A stretch of 64,000 nt of DNA from Bacteroidota bacterium. GTDB lineage: Bacteria > Bacteroidota > Bacteroidia > Cytophagales > Spirosomataceae. Positions within the stretch are counted from its first letter, which is position 1. The number at the start of each line of letters is the position of its first letter. Shown in pieces: positions 1 through 8,069 of this stretch. The position numbers and the translations under genes are program-made. Under the pieces are notes generated by a model. The model was not told where the DNA came from and made no database searches. It worked only from the letters and a program-made list of their open reading frames with translations. Location: assembly GCA_020161355.1 (NCBI GenBank), contig JAIUOF010000011.1:1-64000 (forward strand). The letters run 5' to 3'.

Positions 1-610
1 CATCCACATTGTTAAATACTCGGTTGATATAAGCAGTAGGTGTTAAACTAATATTGACTGAGTCAAGGCTTTGGCCATTTTTAAAAGCAGTTAATAAATC
101 TTGGGTATAGCGTAAATATTTATCCGATACAGCATATCCTAATTGATTATGCAAAGCCTCTTTAATAACATCTAAGTTCCTATTCTCACAAAATACGGTA
201 GGAATAAATAACCAATAATTTGCTGTTCCTACTTGGCCATCGTTTTGATAATATCCATTAAATGTGGTGTGTGCATATTTTGAAACATCAGGTGCCTGCC
301 AATGATAAGACACCCCCCTGTATCCATAGGGTTCAGCAGCGTGTTTTAAATTTTCTGTAGTCATTAAATTGCCTTTCAAAACATTGGCTTGTACTTTACC
401 AATTAATACCCCATACATAATCACTTCAGCTCCTTCTGACAGGTCGCTAGTATAAAACTTGTGTTTGGCTTTTATTGTATCTCTTAATGTATAAACTTGA
501 TTTTCAAATTCAACCGCTGTATCTTTTTCCAAATCGGTCAATGCAACTAATACATTGTCGGTTGGATGCATACGGATAACTTGTTGTGTAAATCTATTTT
601 CGTGCATCAT
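1..610 (-). CDS. uxaA: UxaA-family altronate dehydratase, N-terminal part (runs off window)
   Basis: The predicted enzyme dehydrates altronate to 2-keto-3-deoxygluconate in hexuronate (galacturonate) breakdown in the cytoplasm. About 203 N-terminal residues are visible. Residues ~12-85 look like the SAF domain, with RMHPTDNVLVALTDLEKD near its start. A linker then leads into FNGYYQNDGQVGTANYW, the equivalent of the F-GY-R-DGRVGTRNY signature at the start of the UxaA catalytic domain. The C-terminal two thirds lie left of the window. Start: ATG at 610-608 overlaps the TAA of the upstream MFS gene by one base (TAATG), which suggests translational coupling; a second ATG follows directly at 607. 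The transporter neighbour supports a uronate or sugar-acid role. D-galactarate dehydratase (GarD) is a related alternative, but its architecture differs. Confidence 0.85.
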   Translation of the reverse strand, partial: MMHENRFTQQVIRMHPTDNVLVALTDLEKDTAVEFENQVYTLRDTIKAKHKFYTSDLSEGAEVIMYGVLIGKVQANVLKGNLMTTENLKHAAEPYGYRGVSYHWQAPDVSKYAHTTFNGYYQNDGQVGTANYWLFIPTVFCENRNLDVIKEALHNQLGYAVSDKYLRYTQDLLTAFKNGQSLDSVNISLTPTAYINRVFNNVD

Positions 611-1863
611 TATTGCAATATTTCTTTTTTGATTGTTCGCATTTTTAGCGCAAATAATAAGACAACAATAAAACAAATGAAGGGAATAAAATACCCATCT
701 TGTATACTGCCTGTTTTATCGGAGATAATGCCCAAAATTGGCGGCAGCACTGCTCCCCCAACAATAGACATAATGATTAAACTAGAAGCTGGTTTAGTAG
801 CATTACCCAAACCGTTGATTCCTAAAGCAAAAATGGTTGGGAACATAATTGACATAAAGAATGCGATTCCGATTAAAGAATAAATCGTAATCATTCCTTT
901 ACCATAAATGGCTATTAAAGAAAGTAAGATATTGATTACTGCATAAATGGCTAATAGCTTTACTGGTTTTATATACTTCATAAAAAAAGTACCTGCGAAA
1001 CGGCCAATCATAAATGCAGCACCGTAGAATGCAGTATAAGTAGCTGCTTCTTTGTCTGATAAACCTGCCGATGTTGCTGCGAAAACTAGGAAAAAGCTAC
1101 CCACGCAAACTTGTGCTCCTACATAAAAAAACTGAGCCAACACTCCCAGGACAAGGTTTTTATTCTTCAGAATTCCTGATTGAGTCTGGGCATCCGAGGC
1201 ATGTTCTGTTTCATCGATTTCTGGAAGATTGGTTCTCCAGATAAATACCGCTACCAACAAAACAACGATACCAATGGCAATATAGGGAATTTTCACCGAA
1301 GCAGCTTCCTCAAGCAGGTACTGGTCTAGTTGAACTTCGCTCAGACCCGACTTCTGTGACTCGGTCAGCGTTTTGCCGGAAAGAATAAAAATACCTCCCA
1401 TCAGGGGAGCCAGTGATGCCGCAAGACCATTAAATGACTGAGAAAAATTGAGCCGCTGTGTCGCTGAATGACTGTCGCCGAGTACAGTAACATAGGGATT
1501 TGCCGCTGTCTCTAAAAAGGTAAGGCCACTTGCAATTACAAATAAAGCAAATAAAAACACTGCGAATGCCCGGGTATTGGCAGCCGGAACAAATAAAAAC
1601 GCTCCCCCCGCAAAAAGGAGGAGGCCGAAGATTATGCCATATTTGTAACCATACTTCTTCATGAAAAACCCTGCAGGTAAGGCCATCACAAAATAGCCGA
1701 CAAAAAAAGCTGAGTCGATTAAGGCCGATTCCAGATCAGACAATTGACAGGCTTTTTTGAGATGCGGAATCAAAATTGGATTCAGGTTATGAGCAAAGCC
1801 CCAAAGGAAGAATAAAATCGTAATCAGAATAAAGGGGAATAAATAAAGGTTCTTTTGTTTCAT
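610..1863 (-). CDS. MFS sugar transporter, FucP/glucose-galactose family
   Basis: This is a twelve-helix major-facilitator permease of about 417 residues for proton-coupled uptake of a sugar or sugar acid across the inner membrane. Family signs are the N-terminal FFLWGFAHNLNPILIPHLK segment, FFVGYFVMALPAGFFMKKYG at helices 2-3, and FLETAANPYVTVLGD, the hallmark of FucP-type symporters. The frame is open to 1908, but the ATG at 1863 (MKQKNLYLF) gives the usual family N-terminus, so I prefer it. It is transcribed ahead of the uxaA-like gene with a one-base stop/start overlap. From that I infer a hexuronate or related substrate rather than fucose; the sequence alone does not fix the substrate. 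Confidence 0.9.
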   Translation of the reverse strand: MKQKNLYLFPFILITILFFLWGFAHNLNPILIPHLKKACQLSDLESALIDSAFFVGYFVMALPAGFFMKKYGYKYGIIFGLLLFAGGAFLFVPAANTRAFAVFLFALFVIASGLTFLETAANPYVTVLGDSHSATQRLNFSQSFNGLAASLAPLMGGIFILSGKTLTESQKSGLSEVQLDQYLLEEAASVKIPYIAIGIVVLLVAVFIWRTNLPEIDETEHASDAQTQSGILKNKNLVLGVLAQFFYVGAQVCVGSFFLVFAATSAGLSDKEAATYTAFYGAAFMIGRFAGTFFMKYIKPVKLLAIYAVINILLSLIAIYGKGMITIYSLIGIAFFMSIMFPTIFALGINGLGNATKPASSLIIMSIVGGAVLPPILGIISDKTGSIQDGYFIPFICFIVVLLFALKMRTIKKEILQ

Positions 1864-2011
1864 TAAGGTTAGGCTTATATTATGCCGAAATATAAGGAAT
1901 AATTGCAAAAAAATCCGGCAAGGGAAAAACTAAGTTTGATTTGGGATTCTTTCTCTTTCATTTTGTTTTAATTCTTCGTGCTTTTAAATTAGATTTGAAA
2001 AAAATAAGTTT

Positions 2012-2476
2012 TTGGCCCGAAACGCATATCCCGTCTTTTCACATGAATATTTCATGACCAAAGCCCTGGAGCTTGCTCATCAGGCCTACGAAAACAACGA
2101 AGTACCGGTAGGTGCTTTGGTTGTAGCCGAAGGAAAGAAAATCATAGGCAAAGGTTTCAATCAAACGGAACAACTCAACGACGTAACCGCCCATGCCGAA
2201 ATATTGGCCATAACCGCCGCTTCAAATTTTCTCGGAGCAAAATACCTGAAAAATTGCACCTTATATATTACCCTTGAGCCTTGCGTAATGTGTGCCGGAG
2301 CAATAGCATGGGCACAGATTGACAGGGTAGTCTATGCTGCAAAAGATATAAAAAAAGGCTACTCGAAATATTCACCTGCCATTATTCATCCTAAATATGA
2401 TATTGTCCCCGGAATATTACAAAATGAATCAGAAGATCTCCTGAAGACTTTTTTTAAACGTCTTAGAGACACTTAA
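2012..2476 (+). CDS. tadA: tRNA adenosine(34) deaminase
   Basis: TadA converts A34 to inosine in the anticodon of tRNA-Arg(ACG) and is normally essential. In the 154-residue frame, HAEI at 61-64 gives the zinc-ligand His61 and proton-shuttle Glu63. PCVMCAGAI from 90 gives the zinc-ligand cysteines 91 and 94. VPVGALVV at 31-38 is also typical. Start choice: the next in-frame ATG is at 2054, but FSHEYFM upstream of it matches the FSHEYWM N-terminus of E. coli TadA. Translation therefore probably begins earlier, at the TTG (2012) or the in-frame ATT at 1988. No ATG lies between the upstream stop at 1985 and 2054. A general nucleoside deaminase (guanine deaminase type) is a less likely alternative. 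Confidence 0.9.
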   Translation: MARNAYPVFSHEYFMTKALELAHQAYENNEVPVGALVVAEGKKIIGKGFNQTEQLNDVTAHAEILAITAASNFLGAKYLKNCTLYITLEPCVMCAGAIAWAQIDRVVYAAKDIKKGYSKYSPAIIHPKYDIVPGILQNESEDLLKTFFKRLRDT

Positions 2477-2542
2477 AAAATTAGAAATTTTAATTTTGAG
2501 ATAAGAACAGTATTATTTTCTAACCTAATTTTAATAAAAATC

Positions 2543-2668
2543 ATGAGTTTTCCAATAATCATTGCAATAATTGTAGTTGTACATTTCATAGTTGGAATTG
2601 GCTACATAGTCTATAAAATTACTACAGCAAAACCATCAGAAGAGCTAAAAGACAAAAAGGAGGAATAA
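2543..2668 (+). CDS. 41-residue single-pass membrane peptide
   Basis: This short frame begins ATG AGT TTT and ends GAG GAA TAA. It encodes a hydrophobic helix (IIIAIIVVVHFIVGIGYIVY, residues 5-24) followed by a charged tail rich in Lys and Glu. The profile (short N-terminus, one helix, charged cytoplasmic tail) is that of a genuine small membrane protein, and the frame sits 66 bp after tadA in the same direction. I do not recognise the family and assign no function. The remaining 278 bp up to the next gene are AT-rich with no other feature I can support. Confidence 0.5.
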   Translation: MSFPIIIAIIVVVHFIVGIGYIVYKITTAKPSEELKDKKEE

Positions 2669-2946
2669 ATATTATTTTTAATAATTAAAATAAAGCAAAA
2701 AATAAGATACTAAATATATATAATTGACCATATCTTTTGCGGATTCTTCCAAAAAACACAGTAGAAAATTTCTTCAGGAAAAAAGAAGCTCAATATTATA
2801 CTTTTTGAATAAATATATAATTATTTCAAGATTTGAAGGTAAGATTATATAATTAAAAAAAATAACGTCTCTAATTTTATTTTAATTAAAGTTAAATAAT
2901 TATATATTCGATTTTTAAACTTTCAATAAACTTAATCTTAAACTGT

Positions 2947-5900
2947 ATGAAGAAATTTTTACTAGTCATTTTTCTGACCGCAGGAAGTTTGTTTTCCTTT
3001 GGTCAGTCAATGGAAATTTCGGGTAAAGTTACATCTGCCGACGATGGCACAGCCCTACCGGGTGTATCAGTAGCTTTAAAAGGATCTTCCAGAGGGGCGG
3101 TAACTGATGCTGACGGAAAATACAAAATTTCCGCAAGCAAAGGAGCTACTCTCGTATTCTCTTTCGTGGGGACAATTTCCCAATCGGTTGTTGTTGGCTC
3201 TCAATCAACAATCAATGTTGCTCTTCAGGGTGACAACAATCAATTATCAGAGGTGGTGGTAACAGCTCAGGGTATTCGTAAAAATCTCAGAGAGGTAACT
3301 TATGCTTACTCAAAAGTAAATACCGAAGATGTTACTGTGGGTAGATCCCCACAACTGGCTCAGGCACTCTCAGGAAAAGTGACCGGTTTGGCGGTTTACA
3401 ATATCAACAACAGTGTTGACCCTGCAGTAAAGGTGGTTTTACGTGGATACCGCTCTTTAACTGGTAACAACGAAGCCCTTGTGGTTTTGGATGGAATGCA
3501 AACCAGCTCAACTGTACTTTCAATGATTAACCCAAATGATATTGAAAGTGTGTCTATCCTTAAGGGAGGACAAGCAGCCGCCCTATATGGTTCTGCTGGT
3601 ATTAACGGTGCCATTGTGATTACCACTAAAAAAGGTGCCAAAGGTAAAATGAAAGTTAATTTCTCTAACAGTACCAACTTTGAGCAAATCAGCTTTTTGC
3701 CTGACTTTCAGGATCAATTCGGTTCAGGCTCACACTATTATCAGTCATTTGGTTCAGCAGGCTACAGCTCTGATCCGCTTGTAAGGATGAAAGAAAACTG
3801 GAGGGCCTATGAAAATCAGCAGTATGGTGATCCTTTTGATGGTTCTATGAGAATTCAGGGACGTGTTGCTGAAGATGGAAGTAGCCTGATGATTCCTTAC
3901 TCTGCAATTCCAAATGCAAGAAGAAAAGCTTTCGATACAGGTATTTCAACCAACAATCAGATTAGCTTCCAGGGTGGAGATGACAATAGTTCGTTTTATT
4001 TATCTGCTGAAAATCAAAAAATCAAAGGTATTGTACCTCATGATAAAAGCGAAAGATCTGGTGTAAGACTTTCGGCAACCAAAAAATATAACAAACTTGA
4101 ATCATCATTCAATGCTAGTTACACACAGGCCGCTTACGACAGGACCTCATCAGATTTCTACAATGATGTAATTAACCAGCCTGCCAACTTACCATTAGCT
4201 GATTTGAGAGATTGGCAAACCAACCCTCAGGCCAATCCAAACGGTTTTTATAATGACTACTATAACAACCCATACTTCAATGCAGACAATCAACGTCAAA
4301 ATTACAAAGATGCCAACATCAATGGTAACTTTGCCCTGATTCATAAAACAACCAATTGGCTACAATTTACCAACCGTTTGGGTGTAATGAATAACTCCAG
4401 AACAGGTAAAAACAGAACAGGTAAATTCCTTTATTCTGACTGGGCTAAATCTAAAGCTTATGTGGCTGAGCCATTCTATTTTGATGGTGATGGTACAGGT
4501 GTTTATCGTGCAATTTCTGACATTTTGGGATCAGTTACTGATTACTCATACACTGAAAACGTAATCAACAATGAATTCCAGGCTCAGTTGACTAAAGATT
4601 TGGGTTCATTTGCCAATAAATTAATTCTGGGTTATAGTATATATCAAAGAGCCACTAAAGGTATTTCAGTTGGTTCAAGCTCTATTGTAGTTCCAGATGT
4701 TTATAATGTATCAAACCGTCAGGGTGAATTAACCGGTGGTGAAGCCAATACTATGGAACGTAAGTTTGGATACTATGCGGATTTAACTACGAACTACAAA
4801 AACTGGTTAATATTTAACGGAACATTTAGATATGACAATACTTCTCGTTTTTACAAGCCAACTCGTGACAGAAGTTATTGGGCATATCCATATTATAGTG
4901 CTGGTCTTTCATTCATCGCTACAGATGCGGTACCATCATTAAAAAGCAATATTCTGAATTATGCCAAAATCAGGCTAAATTATAATAAAAATGCCAATGA
5001 CAACATTCCGCTATATGGCTTAGATTTGACTTATCCTAATGGAGCGAACTTCCCATTTGGAAATACTGTAGGTTTGACAGTAGGAAATACACTTCCTGAT
5101 GCCAACCTGAAACCTGAGCTGGTTTACTCTTCTGAAATTGGTGGTGAATTCCAGTTGTTCAACAGCCGCGTAACTTTGGATGTATCTGCTTATAACCAAA
5201 ACTCTAAAGGTCAGGTAATCACAGTGAAAATTCCAAATTCTACCGGCTTTAACAATTTGCTTATTAACGTAGGTGAAACCAAAAACTTTGGATATGAAGC
5301 TGACTTAAAGTATTTGATTTTCAGAAGCAAAAAATTGGAATGGGACTTTGGCGTAAGATATTCTTTCAACGACAACAAAGTACTTGACCTTTATCCGGGT
5401 GTTACCCAGTTCCAATACGGCGGTTTCTCTTATGCAACCACCAACGTAATCAAAGGCATGCGTTATCCAATGTTAAAAACCGATGGTTATCAATATGCAC
5501 CTGATGGCTCGGGCTATGTGCTGGTTAATCCAACAACCGGTTATCCATTAAGAAATACTACTCTTTCCGAAAGAGGAGGGACACTTCCTCGTCATATCAT
5601 CGGACTAGGTTCAAAAGTAGCATATGGCAACTTTGCCTTTAATTTCAACTTTGAATACAGAGGTGGAAACGTAATGTTTAGTGATCTTGGACGTCAGATG
5701 ACCTTTACCGGTTCAGGCGGCTGGACTTCAAATCGTCTTCCTCATATCTTCCCTAATTCAGCTATCTTAAATGCCGATGGTAAAACAGCCACGCCTAACA
5801 CTACGGTTAATGTGAGAGAAGCTGAATATGCTCTTTGGGTGGATAGCTATCGTTTGATTTCTGAAAACTTCGTTACACCGGGTTGGTTTATCAAACTTCG

Positions 5901-6186
5901 CGATGTAAACCTGGCCTATAATGTTCCGGAAAAAATACTTTCAAAAGCTAAGATTTTCAATGCTGCAAGTATTGCTTTATATGGTAGAAACCTGTTTACC
6001 ATCGTTGACAAATCCAACTATTACACTGACCCTGAATTCAGTAACGTGGGTACTAACTCTTTCAGAGGTGATCTTTCTGCGGTTAATGTCGGACAGTCAA
6101 GTTCAGGTAATGGCATCGGTTTGAACTCCACGTCTCAGACTCCTCCTGTTCGTCAATATGGAATCAACCTAAACTTTACATTTTAA
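2947..6186 (+). CDS. SusC/RagA-type TonB-dependent outer-membrane transporter (system A)
   Basis: This 1079-residue TonB-dependent barrel would import oligomers across the outer membrane together with its SusD partner. In order it has a signal peptide (1-20, MKKFLLVIFL...SFGQ), a carboxypeptidase-regulatory-like beta domain (~23-96, ISGKVTSADDG...LPGVSV), a TonB-box-like QLSEVVVTAQG at about 99-109, a plug with the SusC pattern of LVVLDGMQ and NPNDIESVSILKGGQAAALYGS, and a long barrel ending in NLNFTF. It lies 24 bp upstream of a SusD gene. The N-terminus is strongly similar to the second SusC at 8070, so the two systems are probably paralogues. No CAZyme or protease is adjacent, so the substrate is unknown. 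Confidence 0.95.
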   Translation: MKKFLLVIFLTAGSLFSFGQSMEISGKVTSADDGTALPGVSVALKGSSRGAVTDADGKYKISASKGATLVFSFVGTISQSVVVGSQSTINVALQGDNNQLSEVVVTAQGIRKNLREVTYAYSKVNTEDVTVGRSPQLAQALSGKVTGLAVYNINNSVDPAVKVVLRGYRSLTGNNEALVVLDGMQTSSTVLSMINPNDIESVSILKGGQAAALYGSAGINGAIVITTKKGAKGKMKVNFSNSTNFEQISFLPDFQDQFGSGSHYYQSFGSAGYSSDPLVRMKENWRAYENQQYGDPFDGSMRIQGRVAEDGSSLMIPYSAIPNARRKAFDTGISTNNQISFQGGDDNSSFYLSAENQKIKGIVPHDKSERSGVRLSATKKYNKLESSFNASYTQAAYDRTSSDFYNDVINQPANLPLADLRDWQTNPQANPNGFYNDYYNNPYFNADNQRQNYKDANINGNFALIHKTTNWLQFTNRLGVMNNSRTGKNRTGKFLYSDWAKSKAYVAEPFYFDGDGTGVYRAISDILGSVTDYSYTENVINNEFQAQLTKDLGSFANKLILGYSIYQRATKGISVGSSSIVVPDVYNVSNRQGELTGGEANTMERKFGYYADLTTNYKNWLIFNGTFRYDNTSRFYKPTRDRSYWAYPYYSAGLSFIATDAVPSLKSNILNYAKIRLNYNKNANDNIPLYGLDLTYPNGANFPFGNTVGLTVGNTLPDANLKPELVYSSEIGGEFQLFNSRVTLDVSAYNQNSKGQVITVKIPNSTGFNNLLINVGETKNFGYEADLKYLIFRSKKLEWDFGVRYSFNDNKVLDLYPGVTQFQYGGFSYATTNVIKGMRYPMLKTDGYQYAPDGSGYVLVNPTTGYPLRNTTLSERGGTLPRHIIGLGSKVAYGNFAFNFNFEYRGGNVMFSDLGRQMTFTGSGGWTSNRLPHIFPNSAILNADGKTATPNTTVNVREAEYALWVDSYRLISENFVTPGWFIKLRDVNLAYNVPEKILSKAKIFNAASIALYGRNLFTIVDKSNYYTDPEFSNVGTNSFRGDLSAVNVGQSSSGNGIGLNSTSQTPPVRQYGINLNFTF

Positions 6187-6210
6187 TCGAACGCAAAATT
6201 TGAATTTCAT

Positions 6211-7746
6211 ATGAAAATAAAATCAATAATAGCATTAGCCGTTGTGACATTCCTTGGAACTTCTTGCAAAGAAAGCTTCCTTGACATCAATACAAACCCC
6301 AATGTATTGCCTACAGCGTCTCCAAATTATGTTTTTACCAATGCACTTAATACCACTGCAACCAACCTTGCAGGAAATAGTGGTGGACAAGGTTCTACAG
6401 AAGTAGGATTCTATTGGTCTGGCCAATGGACCCAATCAAACGGGTACATTATTTCAACCACTCAGTTTGCCTACAATTTTACAGATGGTGATTTTAATTA
6501 TTATGATACTTATTATGATAACTTAAACGATTACCAATTTGTAATTAACAATGCAGACACTTACAATCAGAAATTTTTGAAAGGCCCTGCAAAAATCATG
6601 AAAACCTTGCTGTTTCAGCAACTGGTTGATTTATATGGGAATATTCCTTATTCAGATGCTCTGAAAGGTGTGGCTTCTCTGGCTCCAAAATTTGATGACC
6701 AGAAGGCAGTTTATGATGATATGATAAAAGTATTGGACGAAGCCATCGCAGATTTAAAAGCCAATCCTTTTGCAAGTGCTTTCACCGGTTCTGATATCAT
6801 ATTTAAAGGAAGTAATACCAAATGGATAAAATTTGCTAACTCTCTGAAAATGAGAATCCTGATGCGTCAATCCAAAGTAAGTGGAAAAGAAAGCTATATT
6901 AAATCAGAAGTAAATAAAATTGTGGCTGAAGGTTCAGGTTTTATCAGCGGTGAAGATGTAGCTGTTGGAGGCCCTAGTTTCTTCCTTGCTACTGCCGGAA
7001 AGCTTAACCCAGTATATGACCGTTGGGGATATGATGCCAATGGTGGTCGCAGAGCGTTAAATAACTTCCCAAGAATCTCGAAATTCCTCATTGATGAATT
7101 AAAAGCCAATAGCGATACACTTCGTCTGAAAAGAATTGCTTATGCGGTCGGAAATGAAGGCTCAACTCCCGGGGTAAGTGCAAAAGCGGAAATTGCTGCT
7201 AATTATTCTGGAACTCCATTTGGAGCCAGCTCAGGGTATCTCCCCGGTAACACGAGTGCCGTTGGTCCAAGTTTATTGGCAAAAGGTGATTACAGCCGTC
7301 CTTATATAATAATGACAGCTGCTGAAGTTGCATTGAACCTCGCTGAGGCTAAAGAAAAATTCTCTGATGTGAATCTTCCTAATTCTGCTCAGACCTATTT
7401 CGAAAGTGGAATTTCTGAATCATACAGAGCTTTGGGAGTCAAAGGCAGTCCTGCATTTAAAGGTAGCGGAATCAATAATTATGATTATGAAGCTTCTTCT
7501 AATAAACTGAATGCCATTGCTTATCAAAAATGGATAGCACATGCCAACCTCAATGGATTGGAAGCATGGGCCGAAGTCAGAAAAAGCGGTATTCCAAAAC
7601 TTCCAAGAAGTGTACAGGTAACGGATGATAAAGTACCTACAAGATTACTCTATCCTGCTACAGAAAAAGGTTCTAATTCAGCTAATGTTACCGCACAGGG
7701 AACAATAGACTATTTTACAACCAAAATATTTTGGGATATCGATTAA
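6211..7746 (+). CDS. SusD/RagB-family nutrient-binding lipoprotein (system A)
   Basis: This 511-residue surface lipoprotein acts as the lid and ligand-binding partner of the preceding SusC. It has a lipoprotein signal with Cys19 (GTSCKESF), then DINTNPNVLPTASPNYVFTN, the opening typical of the SusD-like_2 subfamily. The helical TPR-like repeats include LVDLYGNIPYSDALKG, very like the 'D-YGDIPYSEAL' segment of many SusD proteins. A C-terminal YQKWIAHANLNGLEAWAEVRKSG segment is also characteristic. It starts 24 bp after the SusC stop, so it is co-transcribed. An imperfect hairpin 17 bp after the stop looks like the terminator of the pair. Confidence 0.93.
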   Translation: MKIKSIIALAVVTFLGTSCKESFLDINTNPNVLPTASPNYVFTNALNTTATNLAGNSGGQGSTEVGFYWSGQWTQSNGYIISTTQFAYNFTDGDFNYYDTYYDNLNDYQFVINNADTYNQKFLKGPAKIMKTLLFQQLVDLYGNIPYSDALKGVASLAPKFDDQKAVYDDMIKVLDEAIADLKANPFASAFTGSDIIFKGSNTKWIKFANSLKMRILMRQSKVSGKESYIKSEVNKIVAEGSGFISGEDVAVGGPSFFLATAGKLNPVYDRWGYDANGGRRALNNFPRISKFLIDELKANSDTLRLKRIAYAVGNEGSTPGVSAKAEIAANYSGTPFGASSGYLPGNTSAVGPSLLAKGDYSRPYIIMTAAEVALNLAEAKEKFSDVNLPNSAQTYFESGISESYRALGVKGSPAFKGSGINNYDYEASSNKLNAIAYQKWIAHANLNGLEAWAEVRKSGIPKLPRSVQVTDDKVPTRLLYPATEKGSNSANVTAQGTIDYFTTKIFWDID

Positions 7747-8069
7747 TCCTAAGCTAGCTTAATAAAATGGTGGCTGCCTGTTTGCAGTCACCATTTTTAA
7801 AATTTTGCTTTTTCCCACCCAATAATAGTCTCCCATTATTAGTATTCTCGATTAATAATACTAAGTTTCTCCTGTATTACTAAATATTATTTTGCGAAAC
7901 AAAAAATTAACATTTGTTTAGTTTTTTTAAGAAAAAAATATAACTTTTTCTATAATTCATATAACTACATCAATCTTAATTTTAAAAAATACAGTTTTAA
8001 AGTATCTGTAAAGTTCATATCGTTTAATTTGCATTTTTAACCAAACTTTCATTTTAAACTTTAAACTGT
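7747..8069 (+). other. Intergenic region between the two SusCD systems
   Basis: These 323 bp carry the hairpin at 7764-7797 and then a strongly AT-rich stretch that presumably holds the promoter for the second SusC gene. The last bases before the second SusC start (TTTAAACTGTATGAAGAAAT) nearly repeat those before the first, which fits duplication of the gene together with its translation start. I found no small frame or RNA gene here. Confidence 0.5.
7764..7797 (+). terminator. Hairpin after SusCD system A
   Basis: A 14-bp stem (AAAATGGTGGCTGC against GCAGTCACCATTTT, one mismatch) closes a 6-base loop and is followed by a short T-rich run. It lies 17 bp after the SusD stop and probably separates systems A and B. 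Confidence 0.6.

Noticed and set aside
2054..2476. tadA starting at the ATG at 2054
   Set aside because: This would remove the FSHEYF segment that matches the N-terminus of characterised TadA, so an upstream non-ATG start is more likely.
7900..7965. Promoter for the second SusC gene (TTTG near 7914 with TAACTTTT downstream)
   Set aside because: The spacing between the two elements is about 24 bp and the -7 element is imperfect; the region is so AT-rich that chance matches are expected.
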